This document shows positions 37,426 to 47,455 of a stretch of DNA of 64,000 nt, in pieces. The notes beneath the pieces are model-generated. The model was not told where the DNA came from. It ran no database searches and saw only the letters and a list, made by a program, of their open reading frames with translations. Position numbers and translations under genes: made by a program. This stretch comes from Volutella citrinella (Eukaryota; Ascomycota; Sordariomycetes; Hypocreales; Nectriaceae): assembly GCA_034401135.1 (NCBI GenBank), contig JAWZSP010000001.1:992001-1056000 (forward strand), in the 5' to 3' direction. The stretch's first letter is position 1. The number at the start of each line of letters is the position of its first letter.

Positions 37426-37940
37426 TGGGGCACCAGCGTGCCGTAGTAGCCCGCGCCGATGAAGGAGTCGAACTGCGCGTTGAGGTCGCCCAGCTCGCGC
37501 ATCTTCTTCTGGATATAGTGCTCCGAGCGCCCGTTGGCCGGGACCGGCTCCTCGGCGCCCGCGTCCTCCCACTTCTCAACAAGGTCCAGCGCCGTCGTGG
37601 CCCGGCGGACCTGCGACGGGATAGTCTGCTGGATAAAGTCCTCCATCGAGCTGACGGGGGGGTCGAGCGCCTTGAGCATCTCCAGCTGCACCTCGGGCTC
37701 GCTGCCAATGTGCCGCCGGGGGAACGCCTCGTGCTGGCTCAGCTTCACGCTGGCCTGCGTCTCAGTGAAGCGCTGGGCCTGGCCGCTCAGTGACCTGGCA
37801 GCCATGCGCAGAGAGGGCACCGAGGGTGAGACAGCACGGCCATGGCTGATAAGACCGGCGGAAGCACACCGTTGCAGGCGGCTCGAGATGGCCTGGGGTT
37901 GACGGCAGAGCCGCTGGCCGACGCGGCAGGAAGATATCAT
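34740..37940 (-). CDS. GCV2: Glycine dehydrogenase (decarboxylating), P-protein
   Basis: Single exon, 1066 aa from the ATG at 37940 (MISSCRVGQRL). The frame is open to another ATG at 38012, but the inner start gives a clean Arg/Ser-rich mitochondrial presequence. Two homologous halves are visible. The N-terminal half contains FPRRHIGSEPEVQ, YYGTLVPQVIQRNVLENPAW and [31 protein letters not shown]. The C-terminal half contains SLGSCTMKLNATTEM, LQPNSGAQGEFAGL, and the PLP-lysine motif HLNLHKTFCIPHGGGGPG with Lys807, followed by MGGEGLTQQT. The length is normal for eukaryotic P-proteins. It decarboxylates glycine and passes the aminomethyl group to the lipoyl H-protein in the mitochondrial glycine cleavage system. 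Long antisense frames (over 1.7 kb) are codon-bias shadows. TGACTCGGTGA-type elements lie about 430-780 nt upstream. Confidence 0.96.
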
Positions 37941-38370
37941 GATGAGGCGCTGATGCGTGTAGGGAGTGCGTATGATGGTGCGATTGGGAGAGAAGGATGC
38001 GAGGCAGGGCACTCAAAAAACCAGGACGGAGTCCCGAGATGCCTCGTCTGTCCCGCGCAAGCAAAAGTTAGTCGGTGCAACGATAGCAAGTGCCGTGCAT
38101 GCAAAGTGGTTGTGCTGCTGCTGCGTTCAGACGCACCTTGATAAGAGGCAGCACACCAAAGGGCCGTGTAGTTGGTGTGTGGTTGACGCAAGCTGCTTTG
38201 GGCCCAATCCGGTTGCTGCGACAAAATCTTGCAGTGATTAATTTATTTTGGGAGAAGAAAGAAGAAAAGGAATCCCTCCTTGATGAATGGATAAGGAAAT
38301 TTGGCCCCCGGGCGCGTGTGGTGGCTTTCTGCAACCGCGCAAAACCCGTCGCAGAGTTGGCGTGCAATCA

Positions 38371-38397
38371 TGTCACCGAGTCAAATCACCGAGTCAC
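38371..38397 (-). promoter_or_regulatory. Two TGACTCGGTGA elements upstream of glycine decarboxylase
   Basis: On the minus strand: GTGACTCGGTGAT and TGACTCGGTGACA, 14 nt apart, about 430-460 nt upstream of the 37940 start. The second is identical over 13 bases to the SHMT promoter element at 32356. Regulatory role inferred from position and sharing. Confidence 0.5.
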
Positions 38398-38668
38398 CAC
38401 CACCACCCGATCCATCATGCCAGCGGCTCAACCAAGCCCAGGGACCGCCCGCACAAGCGTCGCCAGATGCCGGGACCTCTCGCGCCTTGCATCTTCGCAC
38501 CGGGCGCTAAGCACCCTTTCGATTAGCCTTTTGCCCGTTCAGGGCGCCCAGGGGAGGGGTCCGTTGTCCAATCTCCTAGCGCCTCCGGCTCTTGTTCCGG
38601 CTGCGCGGCGTGGCGGCCGTTGGTTTTCCTTTTTTTTTTTCCGCAACTCGGTGCCGGACCTACTCCAT

Positions 38669-38720
38669 CGACTCGGTGAATCGTGGTGGGCTCTGGCTAT
38701 CTGTACGACGACTCGGTGAT
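38669..38720 (+). promoter_or_regulatory. Two further GACTCGGTGA copies
   Basis: CGACTCGGTGAAT near 38669 and CGACTCGGTGATG near 38709, in the opposite orientation to the pair at 38371-38397. A weaker relative (AACTCGGTGCC) is at about 38645. Confidence 0.4.
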
Positions 38721-39057
38721 GGCTGGTCGCGTGGTGCACCCCGCGCCTTTTGCCGACAAGCTATTACGTGCCTTGTGCTTCGTCAACGCCGAGTTTCGGC
38801 ATCTTGGGCTTTTCGTGCGTCTGATTGTGTCTCTGCAATTGGCGTTGTCTTATCAATCTGCCCTCATAAAGGGCCGAGTCGCCACACATAGAGTGCTCCA
38901 TTAGTTACTCACTATTTCATCGCAACCCCGCGTCAAACAGCCCAATGCTCTCTCATCTGCGCATCCACGGTCAGCCTTGACTTCCTCTTCGTGCTGTAAT
39001 AGCAGTGACCCGTGATCGCCACCAACCCTGAATCACCACCCCTCTCATCCAGTCGCC

Positions 39058-39110
39058 TCAGGCTTTGGATCAGGTTTTAGACCAGGCTTTGGACCAGGCT
39101 TTGGATGCTG
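39058..39110 (+). repeat. Four units of a CCAGGCTTTGGA-type 12-bp repeat
   Basis: CAGGCTTTGGAT, CAGGTTTTAGAC, CAGGCTTTGGAC and CAGGCTTTGGAT follow one another directly. Noncoding, in the divergent promoter region. Confidence 0.7.
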
Positions 39111-39813
39111 GCGGCTTGAGATCCTTCCCTCAGTTGCAGTCGTGGCATGTGGGGAGACGATAGGATTGCTGAGAGTGTCTATGTTTGCGAATATATTAAC
39201 ATGGTTGGGTCTGGAAAGCCTGCTATTTCATGTATAATTGTTCGCTTTTCATGCAGGTTTGTATGGATTAAGATCAACACAAGTTTAAGCTAGAGCTCCA
39301 ATGTCCCATCATCCGAACCGACATGGCTTCCCACACTCTCCTCTTAATTAATTGAGACACTGATAGAGATCTGCACCCCTCTTTTGTCGAGGCACCTGCA
39401 TTGCTACTTAGGTACTTAGAGACCCAAGGCTCGTGCAGAAAAAGTCGACCGTTGCCAGCTGCATTCACCTGTCCGCCAACCGTCTACCACCTGTCAGCCA
39501 CCTATATACAACAACTGCCATGGCAGGAACTGCCGACATAATGGGATATCCCCTCCCCCAGCTGCTTCGCTCACAATTCTTCCTCCTCACCACCGACAGT
39601 TTCAAGCACACGCTCACGATATCAACACGCGTCAGCACGCACAGCACTCAAGCTCACAGCTTAAACACAGGTAACTGTCTAACCCGCACGCCCGATTCTC
39701 ACAATCCACAGGCCCAAGGAAACGTTCACGTTGTCAACGGACGCACACACCTCTCCAGCGGTGTATCCAAATTCCTCAGCTAGATCTCTAAACCTACCGA
39801 GGAAGCCATCAAC

Positions 39814-40635
39814 ATGGTATGTCCATTGTCCCTGCAACTCTAGTCACCGAGTAACTCATTGACCACAATACAGGCCAATGCCAACCAACTGTCCATCATC
39901 ATTGGTGCCCCTAGTGGTACTACTGGGGGTGGTGGCAACGATGGCCAGGGAGGCCGAGGAGGTCGAGGGGGTCGAGGAGGTCGAGGAGGTCGAGGAGGCC
40001 GAGGTGGCGGCGTCAGCAAGTCCTTTCGGGGCCGCTGCACGAAAGTAAGTGCACCTTTGGTATTGATCGAACTTAGATCTAACTTCTCAGTGTGGTCAAA
40101 ATGGCCACCGACGCAGAGACTGCCCAACTTGGGATATAAGTCACGAGGACGCCCTCCGAGTTGTGCAAGAGTCCAACGCCGCCACTGCCGCCGCCGCTGT
40201 CCCGGTGGCTCAACAGGTGGTCCCTCAGGTCGCCCCCCCAGCCGCTGTCCCAGTGGCTTACCAGGTGGCTCCCCAGGCCGCTCTTCCAGCTGTTCCCGCG
40301 GCTCAACAAGTCGCCCCCCAGCTTCATCTTCCGGCTGCCTCGCAGCACGCCACCGTCAACGCTGTCCCTACAGCTCAAGCTGAGGGCATGCAAGGCGTCA
40401 GCATGGTGGACATCTCGGCCACCCTTGCTCGGAACAGTGAGGACATTGCGGCCCTCCGTCGGGAAAACGAGGCTCTCCGTCGCGAGACCGAGGCTCTACG
40501 AGGGGAGCTGACTGAAGAGAGGAGAGCCCGTGGCGCCGCCCTCGACTCCGTCAGTCACGCAATGACATATATGCACCAGCGTGTTGCGGCAGCGGAGAGA
40601 GCCTCTGGGCTGCACACGCCGATATATGTGCCGCC

Positions 40636-40668
<33 letters not shown>

Positions 40669-40690
40669 ACAACAACCTTTCGAGGGGTAA
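39814..40690 (+). CDS. RGG-box, CCHC zinc-knuckle, coiled-coil, poly-Q protein
   Basis: Three exons: 39814..39816 (the ATG alone), 39874..40044, 40091..40690; 257 aa. Order of parts: a short MANANQLSIIIGAPSG start; a Gly-rich segment with seven GRG/RGG units (residues about 25-45); then a zinc knuckle assembled across the second intron, CTKCGQNGHRRRDC (CX2CX4HX4C); an Ala/Pro/Val/Gln-rich linker of repeated PVAQQV-like units; a coiled coil with the heptad-like ALRRENEALRRETEALRGEL near residue 190; and a 13-Gln run just before the C-terminus (QPFEG). RGG plus CCHC is typical of RNA- or single-strand-DNA-binding proteins; CCHC also occurs in retroelement Gag. I do not recognise a named family. 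That splicing creates a canonical knuckle out of three reading blocks is strong support for the model. Function is inferred only as nucleic-acid binding. Confidence 0.75.
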
Positions 40691-40811
40691 GCCCTCATCG
40701 AATTCGGCAGCAATGCCAACAACGACAACAGCCTCATTTGAGGGTTGAACATTCAATTTTTTGCAAGGGTTTCAGGGAAATGGGTTCCAAGGACATTGTG
40801 GTTTCAAGGCT

Positions 40812-41126
40812 GGGAGTTCGATGGTTTGTTCATGACATGAGGCATGTGGCTTTTTTTCACTGATTTTGTTTTTACCACGATAATGCCTTGTCGAGGGGGT
40901 CTTCTGTCACTCGGAACTTGGAAGGGGTCGGTCGTATGGCTGGAATTTTTATTCTTTCTGTTTCATGGCGGGGAGTTCAATTGTTTGTTCACGACATTAG
41001 GCATGTGGTTTTTTTTCTCCAATTTTTTTTTTGGCCACGATATGCCATGTCAGGGGGTCTTTTGCGACTCGGAATTTGGAAGAGGTCACCGGACTGGAAC
41101 TTTTTGCTCCGTTCTGTTTCATGGCC
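40812..41126 (+). repeat. 159-bp direct tandem duplication
   Basis: Copy 1 starts at 40812 (GGGAGTTCGATGGTTTGTT) and copy 2 at 40971 (GGGAGTTCAATTGTTTGTT). Both contain GGCATGTGG, a T-rich tract, CCACGATA, GGGGGTCTT, CTCGGAA and end near TTCTGTTTCATGG. The period is 159 nt. The DNA is T/G-rich and lies directly after the zinc-knuckle gene; no gene frame is convincing. Confidence 0.8.
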
Positions 41127-41369
41127 TGTCGGCTTTGGGGGATTCAATGTCGGTCAAAGTTGGACTGGGAACTTGCGAGCCATGTTATGTTTGTTGGCAT
41201 GGTTCATGATTTCTTTCTTGGTGGTACCTGGTGATGCGATGGAGGGTCCTGTCTTTGTTGAGGGATGATTTGGACTCGAGACGAGTTGAGACTGTCTGAT
41301 GCGAGTGGCGATTGACTGGGAACACACACTTCGAGACGACACTGAGCAAACAGGGCCTGCTGTCAGCAC

Positions 41370-41694
41370 CTGATCATTGAGGTCTTCTTGAGTCAGAGCA
41401 CTTCCTATGATCATCAAGGCCTGCTCTGCGAGAGTACTGCCTGATCATCGAGGACTGCTTGTGATATAGTGTTGCTCATTCTTGACTTGACGCATTTTCG
41501 AGGCGCAGTCAAACAGCTCAACGGGTCACAGCACTGCTGATCATTGAGGTCTACTTGAGTCAGAGCACTTCGTAGTGATCATCAAGGCCAGCTCGGCAAG
41601 AGTACTGCCTGATCATCGAGGACTGCTTTGATATAGTGTTGCTCATTCTTGACTTGGCGCATTTCCGAGGCGCAGTCAAACAGCTCAGGGGGTC
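41370..41694 (+). repeat. 167-bp direct tandem duplication with TGATCATYGAG sites
   Basis: Copy 1 begins at about 41370 and copy 2 at about 41537, offset 167. Shared blocks include CTGATCATTGAGGTCT, CTTGAGTCAGAGCACTTC, GATCATCAAGGCC, CTGATCATCGAGGACTGCTT, TGCTCATTCTTGACTTG and AGGCGCAGTCAAACAGCTCA. Each copy holds three GATCAT-centred sites. Noncoding as far as I can see. Confidence 0.85.
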
Positions 41695-42128
41695 AGGCTC
41701 GGGGTGAGAATTTCAGGCGCAGAGTGAGAACCCAGGATGCTACCATTGCGAACAGACACTTAGGCTGGGCGAGCCACTCAAAAAGTTTCTAAACACCCAT
41801 GTACAAAGACACTTCGACCATAATAAAAGGTGCACCTAATTCCCATGAATTCTTCCGTACTTTGAAACCGACTCGCGAACATCACAGAAACCGTTGGCAA
41901 TCTCATTCCCATCTTTATGCCATGGCAGAACTCGGTGACTCGGACCCAGCAGGTGCTACGGCCCAGTATCCAGGTAGTCAGAGCGCATCGCATCCAGAAA
42001 GCAAACATACCCGATCTTCAATCTATAGCCATGGCGCAAGTCAATTCCAACCGACTTCACTGATTCGATGCACATCAGAAAAAGACCGAAACGCCCCAAA
42101 TAAACCGTAACCCCATTCCAACCGCTCC

Positions 42129-42153
42129 AAAAAAAAAAAAAAAAAAAAAAAAA
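42129..42153. repeat. Homopolymer run of 25 A
   Basis: Uninterrupted 25 adenines just downstream of the minus-strand gene ending at 42170 (poly-T in the sense of that gene). Confidence 0.9.
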
Positions 42154-42169
42154 GATTCAGTAACCACCA

Positions 42170-44023
42170 TTACAAATGCGTAGGCAGAGCTGTGTACTTG
42201 AAGGACGCGCTGCCGCGGCGTAACACCCGATTGACGCCTCGCCGCAGCGTTGAGCGGAAGCAGTACACCAACGACGCCCCGACCACGGATCCGAAGACAG
42301 AGAGACAGAGAATGTAGAAAGGCTCCGGCCAACCGCTTCTGGACGGGGCGTCAAGTAGGCGCACAGTGGTGTGTTCATACTTGGACACAATGGGGGAGGA
42401 GGCGAGGATCTCGCCGTCGGCGGCCAGGGCCACGATCCGGATGTACTCGCCAGCATCGTGGGGTATCTCGAACCGCGTCTCGAACTGCGTCTTCGCAATC
42501 GTATGGTGGTCCAGGAAGCCGTCCTCATCATCCGACGAGCCGCTTTGGAGTATCCACTTTGCAACCTCAGTTGCGCCGTTCCAGCTCACAAAGGCCGCCT
42601 TCTTCCCCGGCCGTACGGCGATGTCGGGCAGCGTCTTGGGTCGGCCAACCCACTGGTACTTGAAGGTGCGGTAGTTCTTGACCCAGGAGAAGAGATCCAT
42701 GTTGATCGGGCCAATGTGGGTGTCGCAGAGGACGTTTCCCTGGCGGTCGAACTCGGTAAAGGCAGGCACATGACCCCAGCCGACGAAGACGTTGCCGTTG
42801 GGCAGCAGCTGGACTGACCCCTGCGATATGGCGAGGACTTTTTGCGGAGACACAAAGTCCTGCTCCAGCTTGGCCGTCATGAGGTCCAGGTCGAGCGAGA
42901 TCATTAGCCCGCGGCTGAACTTGTGCGTCGGCTTCGTCCGGCCGTTTGCTGCGTTGTCAAACACTGTCAGCGTGCCGTTGTCGACCCAGGCCGCGTGGTG
43001 ATTCCAGGTAAAGTCGGTGGCGGCGCCGTTGGACAGGTCTTGGAACGAGTTACCCATGCCGCCGAGCTGCCAGAGGACGCGGCCGTCGTCGGCGCTGACG
43101 GCTGCGACGGCGCACATGTACCGCGATGAGATCAGGTAGTTTCCGTCCGCGCCCTTGTCGACGCTGTTAATGTGGAAGTAGTCGAATGCGCGGTCGGGAT
43201 CGGCGCCTTCGCCGCTGAGGGGCGCGAGTGTTTCGTTGACGGGGAAGTGTTCCGAGGCCCGCCATTCGAAGATTAGCTCGCCAGTCTCCAGGTCGACTTC
43301 CTGAAAGATGCTGTCAAAGATCCAACCTTCCGGAATGCCAAAGGACTCCATGTCAGCCCGGGCCCGGTGGTAAATTGTCATGATGGCCGTGTCTTGGTCG
43401 GTAATTCGGAACTCGTGAAGATCGCCTGTGTAATCGCCGACAGGGAGGATTTTCTTGTATACCTGGTAAGACTCGTCAAGCTAGATTGGGGGCAGTAAAT
43501 TAGCAGACCACCAGGGCAATATGATTGTAGGCCTTGGACATACCATCAAGTAAAAGCCCTCGCCAAAGGTGCCATTGTCAGTGCCGTGCCAAAATGTAAT
43601 GTAGTTGCTGCCCTTGTACTGCTGGACTTTCACATCCATTGCCTCGCCCCAGCGTGTTTCCATCCAGACAAGATTGCCCGCATTGTCGAGTATGATAGGA
43701 CCTGGCGTTTCAACATACGTGCCCCGCGGACCCATGAAGATGTATCCGTCGTCGCATTTTGGATTCGTTTGCGCTAACAACGGCCGAGGTGACTGCGCGC
43801 CGAAGCTTTCGTACGACTTATGGGGAAATGCGCCGTATCCTCCCCAGTCGTACCATGATGCCGACAGCTCTTCGCCAACTTGTGAAGAACCGAGGTCTGC
43901 TGCCGAGGCGCATCGAAGAAGTAGCGTCACAGCAAAGAGAATTTGAAGCGGCAGCTTAGACAGTGGCCTCTTGCAGTACACGAGGAAGGGCTGCATATCG
44001 AATACGGAGGCAGTTCTTTGCAT
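42170..44023 (-). CDS. Arylsulfotransferase-family (ASST) membrane protein
   Basis: Two exons, 44023..43544 and 43480..42170, joined in phase 0 to 596 aa; a second ATG nine codons later is an equally good start. The N-terminal hydrophobic segment (LPLQILFAVTLLLRCASA) is a signal peptide or anchor. Landmarks of the fungal arylsulfotransferase-like family follow: PKCDDGYIFMGPRGTYVETPGPIILDNAGNLVW, YITFWHGTDNGTFGEGFYLM, the HINSVDKGADGNYLISSRYM block, WQLGGMGNSF, TWNHHAAW, SRGLMISLDLDLMTAKL and the VGWGHVPAFTEFD block. Near the C-terminus one TM segment (PFYILCLSVFGSVVGASLVYC) precedes a basic tail, giving a type I topology with the beta-propeller outside or in the secretory lumen. Bacterial relatives move sulfate between phenols; the activity of the fungal members is not established, so the substrate is unknown. 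Confidence 0.85.
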
Positions 44024-45950
44024 ATAGAAGCCGGACGAAACCCGTTCACGGCAACGGTAAATAGCTTCGGACCTGTTTCTCTTCGGGCCCCGCGGAACAG
44101 AAAGACTCTAGATACAATGGCAGGACTGTCATTAAACGAGAGGGGGGAGGGTTCTTCAACCAGCTTGTCATGCTTGGCACCAGAGCCGGAGGGTGGATAC
44201 ATGCAACTGTTGGTCCGTTGCAGCATGGAGCTGGCAGGGAAAAGAACGCCCTCCTCCACAATTCCCACCCTCGAGGCATGGCAGTCTCCTCTGGTCCATC
44301 TTGGCGTTGATCCATGATTGATACGCCTGTGTAGTCCACTTTGAGCTGGTGGCGGGGCCCTCTTTCGATATGGGACCGCTGGTGGTGGGCACCGCCTCCA
44401 TGTACATTAGTAGATGCGCTGCATCCGGCTGACGATAGGAGGCGAGGCATGGCTTCGCGACGCAACGCAACTCTCCACATAGCGCGGATGCTGTCGTGCT
44501 CCAGTGTGAGCGAGCGGCTACGCGGTTGAATCATCTGCCGCATCATAGAGCTTACGAGGCAACACTCTGGCTCACATACTGGAGCGGATTGGAGGTCACA
44601 ACTCTGCTCCGGCCAACGCCCACATCCAATTAGTGGGCAAGGGACATGCGACGAATAGCTGTGGGTATCGGGGACCTGGTTTGTCACAGCGCGGGTAAGG
44701 AAACGGGAAACCGCATGCCTCCTATTCCCGCTCGCACAGCACAAGCGACTCATCGGCCACAATTGCTCCCGAGCCTCTCTGGATGCGAGATACCTTGCAA
44801 CTTTTGTTGGTAAGCTTGGACTTTTTTTGCTTTGCGACGCACTATGACGACAGCCCACGAGATTCAAATTTCCCATATCACACACTGCAACAGGATGCTG
44901 TGGGGATGCGCGGTGGGCTTCGCGGTGGACGTGAGAATAAAGGTGGGCTCATGGCCGCCAAGGGCTGGGCATTGCAGGGGGAAATCCCTCCGGGGAGACG
45001 GGCCCATTTGCGATGGCCCGAAGAAGGCCTCACTCACTACCCATGGGCGGATATATGAGGCCAAAATGACGAGTCTTTGGGCTGCTCAAGTTGGCGGGTT
45101 GTGGGAGCGTTGTGGTGAGAAGCCAATCTCAGTCATCGACACGCCGACTTTGTCGTACTGTTGTGACATGATGAACCCCCAAGGCCCCTCATTTCCATTA
45201 GCATAGTTCCTTTCTTCTTGGCTGCTGGCGACGGCTGGTCTTGGCAGGGTGTGTTGAAGCAGCGTCGTGTGACAGGGCCGCGCAAGCCTGCAGTTGGAAC
45301 TTCTCCTTCTCTTCCCTGTTAAAAGCGAAAGCGCGGCGGCCGTAGAGTGGATACGCGGGATGTCACCACGGTCCAAGCTCTGGCTCTATCGCTGTGTGCT
45401 CTGTGCCGGATTGTCGCATACGCGTAGATATCCATCACTCCACGCAGAGTACGTAGCCACCTTGCGTGGTGCGACGACTCGACTACTCAGTCTCCCACAT
45501 CGCGATGATGGGACCCGCTGCTAGTGTCGACTTGGCTACGCAGCCCAAACATGCACGATGCATTCGAGAGTGCACCCGTGTTTGATGGGGAAATACCAGG
45601 CAATGCGAGAGTTGGCTTGCTTGTCCCCAGGGTGGGATTCTTAATGTATGCACCAGACGGAGTCGCATGTCACTCTCAAACCCAGCACATGAGAGCCACG
45701 CACCCCTTCGAGCTTCCCAAGTAGGAAACCCGGCCAAAAGGTCGCGTGCGCCCACATTCATGACGTCATTCTGTGCTGTTGCGTTCGCAGGACGGATTTC
45801 AGTTCGGATGTCGATCAGGGAGGGCGAAATGAATTTGTGAGAGAAATCCATTGTGGGCGGCAAAGAACGACCCACAAGGAGAATAGCCGTGGCAGGAAAA
45901 TAGTCACTAATTGCGCTGCTCCTTCCATCGGCAAACACAAGAGATGCATC
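44024..45950. other. Intergenic
   Basis: Upstream of the ASST-family gene. Minus-strand open frames of up to 279 codons exist (44046-44885), but they lack motif, splice or composition support. No RNA gene other than the tRNA at the right end. Confidence 0.55.
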
Positions 45951-46024
45951 GGTTCCGTGGTCTAGTTGGTCATGGCATCTCGTTAACACCGAGAAGGTCC
46001 CCGGTTCGAGCCCGGGCGGAATCA
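45951..46024 (+). tRNA. tRNA-Val (anticodon AAC)
   Basis: 74 nt, no intron. The acceptor stem GGTTCCG pairs with CGGAATC (one G-T pair), with discriminator A at 46024. The D-arm region holds an A box (TGGTCTAGTTGG). The anticodon stem TCTCG/CGAGA encloses the loop TTAACAC, giving AAC. The T-arm has the B box GGTTCGAGCCC. A T run follows immediately. Confidence 0.95.
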
Positions 46025-46025
46025 C

Positions 46026-46031
46026 TTTTTT
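46026..46031 (+). terminator. RNA polymerase III T-run terminator
   Basis: Run of six T starting two bases after the tRNA 3' end, the usual pol III stop signal. Confidence 0.75.
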
Positions 46032-46393
46032 GAGGCGCTGAGCCCTAGTCATACCCTTTGTTATCCTCAGACCATTTCTTTTTGCAATCCTAAATCTCTA
46101 GCTCACAGTTTGTGGTCGGAGGCCCCCCAACGGCCGACAGGTGAACGTTGAATCTAATCCTGATCCAATCCTCAACGCCTACACTATGCAAAAGTCTTGG
46201 CTGCGACTATCAGTCACTCCTCATCGCATCTTGACAGAACATGGAATACTTGATTAGCAATTGGCTATAGAAGATGAAGCGTCCAAGCCTTACACGGGTA
46301 TGCAAACTACCGGTAATCCCAAAGGTAAAGAGCTGCATCGGCTATCTGCTAGTATCCGTACTGTCTTACATTTCCCAGATGCCAGCCAGGCCA

Positions 46394-47455
46394 TCAGTAC
46401 GGAGTGTACCCCGATTCCACCAAGTCCACCGCCCTCTTGGAAGCCTCATCGAGATCCTCCTTCGGCAGCCCCAGCACATCATTATCGAAGCCCTTTCCAG
46501 AAGTGAACTTGCCCGCTTCAGATGGATAGAAGGACCTAGTGTACATGGCCGTGGCAAAGGCAGACCAGTCTCCCTTCTTGAGTGCCTCTTCCGCAGCGAC
46601 GTATCGGGTCTCGGAGTTCTCGTGCTCAATGGTCCAGTCCTTGTCCGTCGTTCCCGTCACGCGCTGGACGCTGTCCAGCATCTCCCGCTGCGAGACCTCG
46701 AAGCTCTTGATGTAGACTCCTCGGTTCCTCCACCTTGAGAGGGTCGGCGACTGGTCGTTCTCGTCCTCGGGCAGCTCCTTCAGGCTCAGGAGCGCCGCCA
46801 GGGCTCGGCCCGTCTGCAACCATGTGGTGGTGACCATCTTGAAGCTTCCGTCGTCGAAAAAGGTCATCTTCTTGTTCGGGAAGTCAAATCCGTATCTGCT
46901 TGGGCCCGTGGAGACGGAGAACTCGTACCAGAAGGACGAGCTGATGACTGTCCAGGACAAGACTCCAGTAGTCTCGACATCCTTGATCGCGGACCAAACT
47001 GCCGGACCTGTGTGGCTCTCCTCGCCCAGCTTGACTGCGTCAACATCGGGACCGTAACAATTGGGCATCACCCATTGCACTCCGGCCTTGGCTGCCGCAT
47101 CGATAATCTTCTTTTGCTGGCCCATCGCTTGTGGGTTCATTGTGATGACGACAAACTGCTGTCCCTTCAGGGCCGAAACGAGGGAGTCCTCGTCATCGTA
47201 GTCTACAGAGACAACGCTGGCGCCGTCAGGGATTTTGCTGGTGCTGCCAACTCGGCTGAGGGCAGTCACAGTGTGCTTTCCGGTATTCACCAGGGCCTCG
47301 GTTAAGTATTTACCAACCGATCCGCCAGCCTGCAATCAATTGTAAGTCAGCGAGGTCGTATGAGCGAATCAGAGAATGCCTACCCCGACAATAGCGACTT
47401 TCTCAATGCGGTTGGTGAAGCCCGCAGGCTGATCCTTTGCGTACTTGGCAGACAT
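46394..47455 (-). CDS. NmrA-like NAD(P)-binding protein, frameshift in exon 1
   Basis: Exon 1 47455..47383, intron 47382..47330 (53 nt, GTAGGC/CAG), exon 2 47329..46394. Exon 2 encodes 311 residues. The glycine-rich dinucleotide-binding loop VAIVG-AGGSVGKYL spans the junction; VSVDYDDEDSLVSALKGQQFVV and the GVQWVMPNCYG block fit the NmrA / isoflavone-reductase-like family of atypical short-chain dehydrogenases, which act as NADPH-dependent reductases or redox-sensing regulators. The ATG at 47455 gives MSAKYAKDQPAGFTNRIE, which matches relatives I remember, but a run of four A (sense strand; 47398-47401) where three are needed puts it one base out of frame with VAIVG and leads to an early stop after the intron. 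With one A removed the product is 335 aa. It is either a young pseudogene or a sequence error. Confidence 0.75.

Larger units (their letters stand above)
37941..39813. other. Intergenic, divergent promoters of GCV2 and zinc-knuckle gene
   Basis: Holds the TGACTCGGTGA copies listed separately and the CCAGGCTTTGGA repeat at about 39058-39110. The 350 bases before 39814 are C/A-rich, like a fungal leader. No other gene supported. Confidence 0.6.
40691..42169. other. Intergenic, repeat-rich
   Basis: Dominated by the two tandem duplications listed separately. A 25-A run (42129-42153) lies 17 nt after the arylsulfotransferase-family stop on its downstream side. No gene supported. Confidence 0.6.

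Noticed and set aside
36048..37793. 581-codon frame antisense to glycine decarboxylase
   Set aside because: Shadow frame; the other strand carries unmistakable P-protein motifs throughout.
40844..41209. 121-codon frame through the 159-bp duplication
   Set aside because: Phe/Gly/Cys-rich from T/G-rich DNA; continuity follows from the period being a multiple of three.
41370..41694. CRISPR-like repeat pattern
   Set aside because: Only two long direct copies with no short-repeat/spacer alternation, and the genome is eukaryotic.
45483..46052. 189-codon minus-strand frame across the tRNA
   Set aside because: Its N-terminal part is translated from the tRNA gene complement; no independent support.
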